From: Pseudohongiella sp.
Lineage (GTDB): Bacteria; Pseudomonadota; Gammaproteobacteria; Pseudomonadales; Pseudohongiellaceae
Direction: 5' to 3'
Assembly (NCBI GenBank): GCA_030696315.1
Contig: JAUYSM010000075.1
Span: 1 to 64,000 of the forward strand
Length of the DNA: 64,000 nucleotides
Numbering within the stretch: position 1 is the first letter of the stretch; each line of letters begins with the position of its first letter. The notes under the pieces are model-generated. The model did not search any database. It was not told where the DNA came from and saw only the letters and a program-made list of their open reading frames with translations. This document shows, one piece after another, positions 27,353-37,247 of this stretch. Both the position numbers and the translations under genes were made by a program.

Positions 27353-29068
27353 ATGCCAAGCTCTGGCAGTCCTGAGATTAAAGTCATCACTGGCTGGCGA
27401 GCGCTGGCGGTATACGGCGAGCGTCGTGTGCTGGTCATGCTTCTGCTTGGGTTCGCCGCTGGACTGCCGTTTCTGCTGATCTTTGATACCTTGTCGGTCT
27501 GGTTGCGTCAGTCCGGGGTATCGCTGCAATCCATATCCGTTTTTGCCCTGGCAACACTCAGTTACGCCCTGAAATTCATCTGGGCGCCGGTGATTGACCG
27601 GGTCAGGCTGCCGCTGCTGGATCGTTTACTCGGCAGGCGTCGCTCGTGGATGCTGCTGATGCAGTTGATCATCATGTTTGGCCTCTGGATGATTGCTGGT
27701 TCAAATCCTGACTTGAGCCTGTTGCGTGTTGCCCTGCTGGCGGCGTTTGTGGGTTTTGCCGGCGCTACGCAGGATATTGTGATTGATGCCTGGCGTATCG
27801 AAGCGGTTGACGAAAGTCGCTCGGGTGCCATGGCTGCGGCCTACCAATGGGGTTATCGCATTGCGATGATTGTAGCGGGCGCGGTGCCACTGTTTCTGGC
27901 ACAAGCCTTCAGCTGGAATTTTTCTTATGCGGTGATGGCCGGGCTGATGAGCATTGGCATGCTCGGTGCCTTGCTTGCACCCAGAGAAGTCAGTGTGCGC
28001 CCGTTTGTGAGCCTGGTGGCTGATCTGCCAAGCAAGCCCGTCGCCGAATGCCTGGAGTGGCTGGTGCGCCTGATGATCATTTTGCTGGCTGCACTGCTGA
28101 TGGGGTCCGGACTGACCGGCAATGCCGTGATGCTGCAGGAAGTGTTGCTGTTAATGGGCGGCAGTGCAGAGGCGGGCGACCAACTGGTCAGTGTCTGGCG
28201 CAGTAGCCCCACAGGCATTTATCTGCAAGTGGCAGGTGTATTGGCGGGCCTGGGATTGCTGGCGCTTGCCTGCCTGCCAGTACCAGGGCGACCAACCCGG
28301 CCGGGCATCCACTTAAAACGCGCCTATGGTGAGCCGCTGGCCAACTTCTTTGGTCGGTTTGGTGCGCAGCTGGGCGGCCTGATTCTGGCACTGATCTGTG
28401 TGTATCGTTTGTCAGATTTTGTGCTGAATCTGATGGGGCCGTTTTATGTGGATCTTGGTTTCAGTCTTGTACAGATCGCAGAGGTCAGGAAAATATTTGG
28501 TGTGTTGGCGCTGGTAGTGGGCGTAGCGCTGGGTGGGTATTGTGTTGCGCGCTTTGGCGTGATTAAAACCATGTTGTTTGGCGTGTTTGCCAGTCCGTTT
28601 TCCAATCTGGTGTTTATCTGGCTCGCAACACGAGGCGCAGATGTGCCATCACTGTATGCGGCGATCACCATTGATAACCTGGCCACCGGCTTTGCTGGCA
28701 CGGCCCTGATTGCCTATATGTCGTCGCTAACGTCGGCGGGTTTTACAGCCACACAATATGCCTTGTTCTCATCGTTGTATGCCTTGCTGGGTAAGCTGGT
28801 GGCCTCACAAAGCGGCAGAGTAGTCGAGTCCGCCGCCCGCTCGGCCGATGCAGGCGGGCCATTGTCAGTGCTCATGCCCATGTTTGCTGACTTGCCGGCA
28901 GGGACGTTGACGAACGGCGCACAACTGGCTGGTGTTTCCCCGGCGGCGTTGGGCGCGGGTTATACAACTTTTTTTCTTTATTCGGTCGCCATAGGGTTAC
29001 TCGCCATCGCTCTGGCGTTTCGGGTAGCTGCGCGGCAGAGTGAGCTCGAGCGAGTATCAGGAAGCTGA
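27353..29068 (+). CDS. ampG: Muropeptide permease AmpG
   Basis: AmpG is an MFS transporter that imports GlcNAc-anhydromuropeptides for cell-wall recycling, upstream of AmpD. 571 residues with about 14 hydrophobic segments, longer than E. coli AmpG (491) and like pseudomonad forms. Recognisable parts are LLLGFAAGLPFLLIFDTLSV, YALKFIWAPVIDRVRLPLL, GRRRSWMLLMQ, and DIVIDAWRIEAVDESRSGAM near residue 150. SLTSAGFTATQYALFSSLYA lies in the C-terminal half. It is probably cotranscribed with yajQ. Confidence 0.94.
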   Translation: MPSSGSPEIKVITGWRALAVYGERRVLVMLLLGFAAGLPFLLIFDTLSVWLRQSGVSLQSISVFALATLSYALKFIWAPVIDRVRLPLLDRLLGRRRSWMLLMQLIIMFGLWMIAGSNPDLSLLRVALLAAFVGFAGATQDIVIDAWRIEAVDESRSGAMAAAYQWGYRIAMIVAGAVPLFLAQAFSWNFSYAVMAGLMSIGMLGALLAPREVSVRPFVSLVADLPSKPVAECLEWLVRLMIILLAALLMGSGLTGNAVMLQEVLLLMGGSAEAGDQLVSVWRSSPTGIYLQVAGVLAGLGLLALACLPVPGRPTRPGIHLKRAYGEPLANFFGRFGAQLGGLILALICVYRLSDFVLNLMGPFYVDLGFSLVQIAEVRKIFGVLALVVGVALGGYCVARFGVIKTMLFGVFASPFSNLVFIWLATRGADVPSLYAAITIDNLATGFAGTALIAYMSSLTSAGFTATQYALFSSLYALLGKLVASQSGRVVESAARSADAGGPLSVLMPMFADLPAGTLTNGAQLAGVSPAALGAGYTTFFLYSVAIGLLAIALAFRVAARQSELERVSGS

Positions 29069-29073
29069 ATCTT

Positions 29074-29568
29074 ATGCGTTTTTCCATGTTGATGTTTTTG
29101 GTTATTCCGATCGCTGAACTCTATCTGTTGTTTGCGGTGGCGGATGTGATTGGTGGTTTAGCGACCTTGCTGCTTGTCATTTTGACTGCGTTTACGGGTA
29201 TCACTGTTTTAAGGCGTCAAGGTTTGACAACATTGCGCCGTGCAGATCAACGTCTACGTTCAGGGCAGATGCCGGGTCAGGAAATTGTCGAAGCCTTGTT
29301 GTTAACCTTTGCCGGTGCGTTGCTGATCACCCCGGGTTTGTTGACAGACTGTATTGGATTTGCGCTGCTGACGCCGGCAATTCGTGGTCGACTTGCAACG
29401 CGGGTACTCGCCAAAGGCAACGGCATGTTTATGGGTGGGTTTTACAGTTCCTCGAGGAGTGACGGTTTTTCAGGATTCGGTCGTCCTGCAGACGACAAAA
29501 GCGGCAGTGTGATTGATGGCGAGGTGGTTGACCGTGACCGGCCTCGGGATGATGAACGACTTCCATAA
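29074..29568 (+). CDS. fxsA: FxsA family membrane protein
   Basis: 164 residues. The N-terminal two thirds match FxsA: IPIAELYLLFAVADVIGG, an internal FTGITVLRRQGLTTLRR loop, and ALLITPGLLTDCIGFALLTP. It has three or four membrane helices. The C-terminal 45 residues are hydrophilic and Ser/Gly/Asp-rich. FxsA was named for overexpression relieving F-plasmid exclusion of phage T7; its native role is not settled. It lies just upstream of groES, as in several gammaproteobacteria. Confidence 0.92.
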   Translation: MRFSMLMFLVIPIAELYLLFAVADVIGGLATLLLVILTAFTGITVLRRQGLTTLRRADQRLRSGQMPGQEIVEALLLTFAGALLITPGLLTDCIGFALLTPAIRGRLATRVLAKGNGMFMGGFYSSSRSDGFSGFGRPADDKSGSVIDGEVVDRDRPRDDERLP

Positions 29569-29591
29569 TCCAAAATTTTTTTTTGCCAGCC

Positions 29592-29619
29592 ATTGAAATC
29601 TGCACCACCAGCCCCATCT
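29592..29619 (+). promoter_or_regulatory. Sigma-32 heat-shock promoter of groESL
   Basis: A TTGAAA -35 element (29593-29598) and a CCCCATCT -10 element (29612-29619) are separated by 13 bases, very close to the RpoH consensus (CTTGAAA, 13-15 bases, CCCCATNT). The predicted leader to groES is about 100 bases and includes a small GC-rich hairpin at about 29663-29678. No CIRCE repeat (TTAGCACTC...GAGTGCTAA) is visible. Confidence 0.85.
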
Positions 29620-29730
29620 AACGGACACAAGTATCATCTCAAGTACTTAGCAGCTTTGTCGGGCGGGTTTATGCCCACCGGCTTTTGTTAATCATCGACG
29701 TTTGTAAAGTCAGTAAGGAGAGTGCGAATA

Positions 29731-30021
29731 ATGAAAATTCGACCATTGCAAGACCGTGTTGTTGTTCGTCGCAAGGAAGAAGAGACCAAAACAGCCGGTG
29801 GTATTGTGCTGCCTGGTTCTGCGGCTGAAAAGCCTGCACAAGGCGAAGTACTTGCTGTAGGACCCGGTAAAATCATGGAAAACGGCGAAAAACGCCCGGT
29901 TGACCTGAAAGTGGGCGACACAGTTGTGTTCGGCAAATATGCCAGCAACACCGTTAAGATCGGCGACGAAGAGTTGCTGATTCTGAGCGAAAACGAAATT
30001 TACGGTGTGATCGAGAAGTAA
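29731..30021 (+). CDS. groES: Co-chaperonin GroES
   Basis: GroES is the heptameric lid of the GroEL folding chamber. 96 residues from ATG 29731, which has AAGGAG at a proper distance; a GTG at 29722 in frame would add three residues. [14 protein letters not shown], the mobile loop [20 protein letters not shown] and the roof region are all standard. Cotranscribed with groEL 78 bases downstream under the heat-shock promoter. Confidence 0.98.
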   Translation: MKIRPLQDRVVVRRKEEETKTAGGIVLPGSAAEKPAQGEVLAVGPGKIMENGEKRPVDLKVGDTVVFGKYASNTVKIGDEELLILSENEIYGVIEK

Positions 30022-30087
30022 GACTTGCTCACCAGTCCTGCCCCCTTTATTGCCGGGCCAGCGACATATTCATAATTTGAAGTATAA

Positions 30088-31746
<1,659 letters not shown>

Positions 31747-31759
31747 TGTCTGCCTGAAT

Positions 31760-31797
31760 GGGGACGGAGGGATCAAAAAATGATCAACTCTGGCTCC
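31760..31797. repeat. Imperfect palindrome after groEL
   Basis: The segment can fold with GATCA (31771-31775) against TGATC (31781-31785), GAG (31767-31769) against CTC (31788-31790), and GGGGA/CTCC at the base. A sequence of similar type in inverse orientation, including ATTGATC and CCCCGACC, sits at 32464-32482. The two could mark the ends of the repeat-rich block between them. Confidence 0.4.
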
Positions 31798-31808
31798 AGT
31801 CAATAAAC

Positions 31809-31844
31809 AAAAGGGATGCAGGGTGACCTGTGTCCCTTTTTTTT
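31809..31844 (+). terminator. Intrinsic terminator of groESL
   Basis: AAAAGGGA (31809-31816) pairs with TCCCTTTT (31833-31840), with an inner CAGG/CCTG pair. A run of eight T spans 31837-31844. Strong and well placed. Confidence 0.88.
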
Positions 31845-31859
31845 GTGCTGTAGTCCCCC

Positions 31860-31940
31860 GGCCTGCGACAGGGCGACTGGGTCTCAGAACGAGGCTGCGC
31901 CTCTGATTGTTCTTCGACGCAGATCGCCCTGCCGCAGGCC
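31860..31940. repeat. 81-base nested hairpin element
   Basis: A 17-base outer arm at 31860-31876 is the inverse of 31924-31940 with one mismatch. Inside are AGAAC/GTTCT and GAGGC/GCCTC pairs, giving a three-level stem. It is not followed by a T-run. It may be a structured RNA or a mobile palindromic unit. I see no gene here. Confidence 0.6.
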
Positions 31941-31965
31941 TCCGGACGGAGCCGCGTTTTGGGTC

Positions 31966-32387
31966 GTGGCCGCGCCGGGCAGCGGTGTACCCCCCAGACC
32001 GGCCTCATCCTCTGCGTCATCGCCCGGCGCTGCGGAACTCGCTCTCACGCTTCGCGTTCGGAGCTCAGACAGTCCTCGCGCAATTTCGGGCTGCAACTCA
32101 GATGATAAGCGCGGCCTGATTGGTCTGTGGAGTACACCGCTGCCCGGCGCGGCCACTTGTGCCAGATTTCAGCTGCATCATTCGCGCCCTGAAGATGTTT
32201 GTGCCGCGCTTGCACAGGTCATTGAGAGCATCGGGGGGCTGCTGCCGCGCAGGACCAATCAGGTCGCGCTTATCCTCTGCGTCAACGCCCGATCATGCGC
32301 GAGGACTGTTTGAGCTCTGAGCGCGCGTAGCGCGCGAAGGCGAGTTCCGCAGCGCCGGGCGATGACGCAGAGGATGCGGCCGGTCCT
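31966..32387. repeat. Mosaic of long overlapping inverted repeats
   Basis: A non-coding GC-rich stretch made of inverted copies. 31966-31990 is the perfect inverse of 32132-32156 (25 bases) and the match continues imperfectly to 32000/32122. 32001-32082 is the inverse of 32296-32381, including a perfect 36-base core (32007-32042 against 32340-32375). About 32105-32127 is inverse to about 32252-32274. The pairs interlace rather than nest, as if copies of one unit were inserted in opposite directions. Open frames here have no family character. Confidence 0.75.
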
Positions 32388-32517
32388 GTGCGGCAGCAGA
32401 TTCCCGATGATCCCTGCTCACCATCAAACGTAGACGTGAGGTTCAGGTATGAACTCGATTTAAATTGATCAGACCCCGACCATTTGGGTAAGCTGTCGCG
32501 ACGCTTTTGGAGGCATC

Positions 32518-33462
32518 ATGGGTTGGGATCCGGTAGTACTGTTTTTTGTGTTTGGGCTGACCGCAGGCTTGTTGCGCAGTGAGCTGAAATTGCCTCCCGC
32601 CTTGTATGAAACGCTATCGATCATTTTATTGCTGGCGATCGGGCTGCATGGTGGCGTGGAGCTGGCTGAGCAAGCCAGCCCGGCCTTGGTCGGACAGATG
32701 GGCCTGGTGCTGTTGATGGGCATCGTGCTCCCGCTGATTGCATTCCCACTGCTGCGCGGGCTGCGCTTCAGCCGGATTGACTCCGCCAATATTGCCGCGC
32801 ACTACGGCTCAGTCAGCGCCGGTACCTTTGCGGTGGTGGTGGCCTACCTGACGTCTCAAGGTGTGTTTTTTGAGAGTTACATGCCGCTGTTTGTGGCCAT
32901 TCTCGAAGTGCCTGCAATTCTGGTAGGTATTGTGCTGGCCCGCGGAATCAGCCGAGGTACCCCCTGGCGGGCGCTGGGACGCGAGATATTTCTGGGCAAA
33001 AGCATCATGTTGCTGCTGGGTGGCTTGATCATCGGGGTGCTGGCAGGCAAAGAAGCCGTCGCACCGCTTGAACCGCTCTACACCAGCATGTTCGCGCCTG
33101 TGCTGGCGCTGTTTCTGCTCGAAATGGGCCTGATTGCGTCAAAACAGATGGGTGCACTCAAACGGGTTGGAATTCGGCTGGTCAGTTTTGCGCTGATCAT
33201 GCCCTGGATAGGCGCCGCGACAGGCTTGGGGGTTGCCACCCTGATGGGATTGTCGGTGGGCGGCACCGCCATGCTCGCCACCTTGGGTGCCAGCGCCTCC
33301 TATATCGCGGTGCCGGCGGCGATGCGATTGGCGCTGCCACAAGCCAATCCGTCCTTATCACTGGGCGCCTCGCTGGGTATCACTTTCCCGTTTAATATTC
33401 TGATTGGTATTCCTCTGTATCTGCAAATTGCCCAATTTATAAGCGAGGCACCACCGTTATGA
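32518..33462 (+). CDS. sbtA: SbtA-type sodium-dependent bicarbonate transporter
   Basis: SbtA takes up bicarbonate with sodium and is best known from cyanobacterial CO2-concentrating mechanisms. 314 residues with about ten hydrophobic helices in two inverted halves. Diagnostic stretches are LPPALYETLSIILLLAIGLH, AHYGSVSAGTFAVVVAYL and ILEVPAILVGIVLARG in the first half. FLLEMGLIASKQMG, ATLGASASYIAVPAAMRLAL and SLGASLGITFPFNILIGIPL are in the second. It overlaps the PII-like sbtB by four bases, the classic sbtAB arrangement. No carboxysome or RuBisCO genes are in the window, so it may supply carboxylases or pH control. Confidence 0.92.
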   Translation: MGWDPVVLFFVFGLTAGLLRSELKLPPALYETLSIILLLAIGLHGGVELAEQASPALVGQMGLVLLMGIVLPLIAFPLLRGLRFSRIDSANIAAHYGSVSAGTFAVVVAYLTSQGVFFESYMPLFVAILEVPAILVGIVLARGISRGTPWRALGREIFLGKSIMLLLGGLIIGVLAGKEAVAPLEPLYTSMFAPVLALFLLEMGLIASKQMGALKRVGIRLVSFALIMPWIGAATGLGVATLMGLSVGGTAMLATLGASASYIAVPAAMRLALPQANPSLSLGASLGITFPFNILIGIPLYLQIAQFISEAPPL

Positions 33463-33779
33463 GCAACGCACAAGCACATGCCAGTCATGAAAAATGTTTG
33501 CTGACCGTGATTTGTGAGGCTGTTCTGGAAGCGCGCTTGCTTGATGACTTACAGCGGCTTGGCGCACCCGGCTGGACCGTGTCCGATGCCCGTGGGCGCG
33601 GCAGTCGCGGTGTGCGCAATGCTGGTTGGGATAACGACGGCAATGTGCGTATCGAGGTTGTTTGCAGCCGTGCTCTGGCAGAAAAACTGAGCCAGCACGT
33701 GCAGCAGCAGTATTACGCCGATTACGCCATGATCTGTTTTTTGTCGTCTGTGGAAGTACTCCGGCCCGAGAAATTCTGA
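33459..33779 (+). CDS. sbtB: SbtB-like PII family regulator
   Basis: A 106-residue PII-fold protein. VSDARGRGSRGVRNAGW around residue 40 is the PII-like core and T-loop base, and the second beta-alpha-beta unit is VRIEVVCSRALAEKLSQHV. The classical PII uridylylation tyrosine motif is absent. SbtB trimers bind adenine nucleotides including cAMP and gate SbtA. Stop/start overlap with sbtA and the fold support that role. The C-terminus lacks a CxxC-type redox motif of some cyanobacterial SbtB proteins. Confidence 0.88.
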   Translation: MSNAQAHASHEKCLLTVICEAVLEARLLDDLQRLGAPGWTVSDARGRGSRGVRNAGWDNDGNVRIEVVCSRALAEKLSQHVQQQYYADYAMICFLSSVEVLRPEKF

Positions 33780-33848
33780 AAAGTTCTGAAATTGATGGTT
33801 TTCCGGTATACTCGCGACTTTTTCCGCTCCGGCCAAGAGGCATGAGAA

Positions 33849-34361
33849 ATGACCCAAAACAATTCAGGGAAGCCGGCGCTGGTCGGTGTCATCATGGGCT
33901 CAAAGTCCGATTGGGCGACCATGTGTCACACCATCGAGATGCTGGAGAAGCTCGGTATCCCGCACGAAGTTCAGGTTGTTTCTGCCCATCGCACCCCGGA
34001 TCTGTTGTTCAGCTACGCTGAGAACGCTGCTGGTCGCGGCATTGAAGTCATTATTGCGGGGGCCGGTGGTGCCGCGCATCTGCCGGGCATGTGTGCGGCC
34101 AAAACGCATTTGCCGGTGCTGGGTGTGCCCGTACAATCTTCGATGTTGTCTGGTGTCGATTCTTTGCTGTCCATCGTGCAGATGCCGGCCGGTATTGCCG
34201 TCGCAACGCTGGCAATTGGCCGTGCGGGGGCAGTCAATGCAGCTCTGCTGGCAGGATCGATTCTTGGCAACAAGTACCCGGCAATTCAGCAGGCCGTGAT
34301 TGCCTTCCGCGCCCAACAGACAGCCACTGTGCTGGACAATCCGGATCCGCGACAACCATGA
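33849..34361 (+). CDS. purE: N5-carboxyaminoimidazole ribonucleotide mutase PurE
   Basis: PurE (class I) converts N5-CAIR to CAIR in purine synthesis. 170 residues. [14 protein letters not shown], the active-site [14 protein letters not shown] with His, [17 protein letters not shown] and [20 protein letters not shown] are diagnostic. It overlaps purK by four bases. A TATACT -10 box at 33807-33812 may belong to its promoter; the -35 is weak. No PurR-like operator is obvious. Confidence 0.97.
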   Translation: MTQNNSGKPALVGVIMGSKSDWATMCHTIEMLEKLGIPHEVQVVSAHRTPDLLFSYAENAAGRGIEVIIAGAGGAAHLPGMCAAKTHLPVLGVPVQSSMLSGVDSLLSIVQMPAGIAVATLAIGRAGAVNAALLAGSILGNKYPAIQQAVIAFRAQQTATVLDNPDPRQP

Positions 34362-35434
34362 AAATAGGTGTGATTGGCGGCGGTCAGCTCGGGCGTATGT
34401 TGGCGTTGGCGGGCACTCCGCTGGGCATGCAGTTCATCTTTCTGGATCCAGCGGTGGATGCCTGTGCGGCCGCGCTGGGCGCGCACATCTGCGCTGACTA
34501 CAACGATCATGAACATTTGCGCCAGTTGGCTGATCAGGTCGATCTGGTGACCTTTGAATTTGAAAATGTGCCCGCCGAAACCGTCGCGTTTTTGTCCCAA
34601 TACGTCCCGGTATTCCCGTGCGCGGAAGCGCTGCGAATTGCGCGTGATCGTTTGAATGAAAAGACGCTGTTTCAACAACTGCAGATTCCGGTTGCGCCCT
34701 TTGCGGCGGTTGATTCGCAACAAGCTCTGGATGCAGCCGTGCAGACCATTGGTTTGCCTGCTGTGCTCAAAACCCGCACATTGGGATATGACGGCAAGGG
34801 CCAGAAAGTGCTCCGCAACAGCGCTGATGTTGACAATGCGTTTGCGGAGCTGGGTTCAGTGCCCTGTATTCTGGAAACCTTTGTACACTTTACCGGCGAG
34901 GTTTCCCTGATTGCAGTGCGTGCCCGCGATGGCGAGATTCGCGCCTATCCCTTGGTGCACAATACACATGAACAAGGCATTCTGCGCTTGTCGCTGCCAA
35001 GTACAGACCATGCCTTGCAGTCTTTGGCTGAAGCTTATGTGACGTCTGTACTGGAGCATCTGAATTACGTCGGTGTGCTGGCGTTTGAGTTTTTTGAAGT
35101 GGACGGTGGCCTGCGTGCCAATGAAATCGCGCCACGTGTGCACAACTCAGGCCACTGGACAATTGAAGGGGCAGAGTGCAGTCAGTTTGAAAATCATTTA
35201 CGTGCAGTCACCGGTTTACCATTGGGATCAACAGCAAAACTTGGTGAAAGCGCCATGATTAATTTTATTGGCACCGTGCCTGCAATCGAGCAACTTGCCG
35301 CTATTGCAGATTGCCATCCACATCATTATGGCAAAGCATTCAAGCTTGGACGCAAAGTGGGGCATGGCACCATCAGAAGTCAGACTGTGCAACAACTGAC
35401 CGAGCAACTTGAGAAACTCAAAGCACTGGTCTGA
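34358..35434 (+). CDS. purK: N5-carboxyaminoimidazole ribonucleotide synthase PurK
   Basis: PurK carboxylates AIR to N5-CAIR using ATP and bicarbonate. 358 residues from ATG 34358, where [19 protein letters not shown] begins the family fold; the open frame extends upstream inside purE but without similarity. ATP-grasp features: [14 protein letters not shown] near residue 150, [32 protein letters not shown] and [16 protein letters not shown]. Coupled to purE. The nearby bicarbonate transporter could feed this reaction, though the link is only proximity. Confidence 0.97.
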   Translation: MKIGVIGGGQLGRMLALAGTPLGMQFIFLDPAVDACAAALGAHICADYNDHEHLRQLADQVDLVTFEFENVPAETVAFLSQYVPVFPCAEALRIARDRLNEKTLFQQLQIPVAPFAAVDSQQALDAAVQTIGLPAVLKTRTLGYDGKGQKVLRNSADVDNAFAELGSVPCILETFVHFTGEVSLIAVRARDGEIRAYPLVHNTHEQGILRLSLPSTDHALQSLAEAYVTSVLEHLNYVGVLAFEFFEVDGGLRANEIAPRVHNSGHWTIEGAECSQFENHLRAVTGLPLGSTAKLGESAMINFIGTVPAIEQLAAIADCHPHHYGKAFKLGRKVGHGTIRSQTVQQLTEQLEKLKALV

Positions 35435-35478
35435 ATGCCCGCCTGACAAAACAAAAATAACTGAGGCACCGTTACATC

Positions 35479-36414
35479 ATGGCGAACACAGCAAACTTAA
35501 CACGCAAATCCATCAAGCGCCGCAGTGTTCGTTCATACCTGATCAGTTGGTTTCTGCGTCGCAATTTTAAACCCAAGTTGCTCAGCCCTGATTTTGACGC
35601 GCCGCGTTTTCGCCGATCACTGGATCGGGATATGGGCCGTAATCCGGTCGCCACAGAAGTGGAGATTAAAGCCTTTGAGCAGGACGGCATTCGCGGTGAG
35701 TGGAATATTCCGGCCGGTGAAAAATCCTCACAGGTAATTCTGTATTGCCATGGTGGTGGTTACCTGTTTGGTTCGCCACTGGCCTATCGTTCATTCACTA
35801 CCCGATTGGCAAAGCAGTCGGGGGCCAGTGTGTTTGTACTGGACTATCGCCTGGCGCCAGAGCATCCCTTCCCAGCCGCTGCCGATGATGCCTTGGCGGC
35901 TTACCATTATTTATTGGAAACGCGTGATCCTCACACCATAGTGCTGGCAGGTGATTCTGCCGGCGCGGGTTTGTGCCTGTCTTTGCTGGCGCAGATCAAA
36001 GAGGCGGGATTGCCAATGCCAGCCGCCGCTATGTTGTTGTCACCCTATGCGGATTTAAGCACCACAGGTGTGTCGCTGGATTCAAACAGTCAAAGTTGCG
36101 CTATGTTCAGTGGCGATTCCATTCGACGCGCTGCCGCCACGTATCTTGCCGGGGCAGATGCTCTGGATCCGCGCGCTTCGCCCTTGTTTGCAGATTACAC
36201 GGGCTTTCCGCCGCTGCTGATTTATGTCAGTGACAGCGAAGTGCTCAGGGATGATGGTATTCGAGTTGCAGAAAAGGCGGCCGTTGCTGGAGTTACGACT
36301 GAGTTGCAGATCTGGCGAGGACAGCCACATGTCTGGCCATTGTTTGTGCCACGTTTGCCCGAAGCTGTTACCGTGTTGGACGAAATGGCAGCGTTTTGTA
36401 AGGCTGCTGGTTAA
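35479..36414 (+). CDS. Alpha/beta hydrolase, hormone-sensitive-lipase family esterase
   Basis: 311 residues. The oxyanion-hole motif YCHGGGYLFGSP is near residue 90 and the nucleophile elbow GDSAGAGLCL near 158. The acid is probably Asp in YVSDSEVLRDD near 253, and the catalytic His is in QPHVWPLF near 283. This is the HSL/family IV esterase pattern, acting on short-chain esters or amides. The N-terminus is basic with no signal peptide, so it should be cytosolic. The substrate cannot be predicted. It converges with motB with no gap between stops. Confidence 0.88.
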   Translation: MANTANLTRKSIKRRSVRSYLISWFLRRNFKPKLLSPDFDAPRFRRSLDRDMGRNPVATEVEIKAFEQDGIRGEWNIPAGEKSSQVILYCHGGGYLFGSPLAYRSFTTRLAKQSGASVFVLDYRLAPEHPFPAAADDALAAYHYLLETRDPHTIVLAGDSAGAGLCLSLLAQIKEAGLPMPAAAMLLSPYADLSTTGVSLDSNSQSCAMFSGDSIRRAAATYLAGADALDPRASPLFADYTGFPPLLIYVSDSEVLRDDGIRVAEKAAVAGVTTELQIWRGQPHVWPLFVPRLPEAVTVLDEMAAFCKAAG

Positions 36415-37215
36415 TCAAGGCTCGCGCAGAATCAGTTCCACACGTCGATTGGCAGAGCGACTCTGCACTGAGTCATTGGCCTGCAGTGGCCGGGTATCCG
36501 CATAGCCAATCGCTCGCATGCGGTTTGCGGCGATGCCATCTTGTTCCAGAAATTTCAGTACCGAAATGGCACGCGCGCTGGATAGCTCCCAGTTGGACGG
36601 GAAGCGTGCTGTACTGATCGGTATATTGTCTGTATGGCCTTCAACCGAGATTTCTCCTTCAAAGTCGACCAGCATTTGTGTCAATTGGCTGATCAGCACC
36701 ATGCCCTCGTACATCAATTCTGCCTGACCACTGGCAAACAACAGGTTGTCAGCTATACGCAACGTCAGTCCTTCGCGCCCGGGTGTCGCGTCTACGCCTT
36801 GGAGTGCCAGCGAATTCAGGCTGTTCTCAAGCTCACCAAATTGCGCAGCATAATTGTCATCGGTTTCAGTGCTGCCAGTATCCGCAGCATCTGCCAGTGT
36901 TTGACCGCTCTGCCCTGGCAGCACAGCGTTGTACTCTGGCAGAACGCCGATTCCACCCGGCGTCAGGCCTGCATCAATACCCGTACCGCTTTGTGTGATA
37001 GTGACGGTCTCCGCGCCTGCGGGTGAGCCCAGCGCTTGTGCCACAGTGATGATTGGCACTTCTTCCACACGAATTTCTGACATCGACATCAACATCACAA
37101 AAAACGCAAACAGCAAGGTCATAACGTCAAGGTAGCTGGTCATCCACGGCTCGCCCTCGCCATCTTCAACGGGGCCGTCGTCGCCAATCAGGTCTACATC
37201 ATATTTGCTGGACAC
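36415..37215 (-). CDS. motB: Flagellar motor stator protein MotB/PomB-like
   Basis: 266 residues. One membrane helix at about 27-47 contains the ion-binding Asp in TSYLDVMTLLFAFFVMLMS. The C-terminal OmpA-type peptidoglycan-binding domain shows VEGHTDNIPISTARFPSNWE, SSARAISVLKFLEQDG and the arginine-rich end SRSANRRVELILREP. A GTG start is used. It is 32 bases downstream of motA. The pair forms the torque-generating stator. No other flagellar genes occur in the window. Confidence 0.93.
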   Translation of the reverse strand: MSSKYDVDLIGDDGPVEDGEGEPWMTSYLDVMTLLFAFFVMLMSMSEIRVEEVPIITVAQALGSPAGAETVTITQSGTGIDAGLTPGGIGVLPEYNAVLPGQSGQTLADAADTGSTETDDNYAAQFGELENSLNSLALQGVDATPGREGLTLRIADNLLFASGQAELMYEGMVLISQLTQMLVDFEGEISVEGHTDNIPISTARFPSNWELSSARAISVLKFLEQDGIAANRMRAIGYADTRPLQANDSVQSRSANRRVELILREP

Positions 37216-37247
37216 GGATTAAAAGTCCTGATGAAGCGAGTGAGTGA

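Noticed and set aside
29569-29730. CIRCE operator upstream of groES
   Set aside because: No TTAGCACTC/GAGTGCTAA pair is present; the heat-shock promoter explains regulation.
31816-32320. Several open frames of 66-165 codons on both strands in the block behind groEL
   Set aside because: They lie inside inverted repeats, have no ribosome site and no family character; GC-rich repeats keep frames open by chance.
34091-34357. N-terminal extension of the purK frame into purE
   Set aside because: Similarity to PurK begins at [10 protein letters not shown] (34358), and the ATGA overlap with purE gives the natural start.
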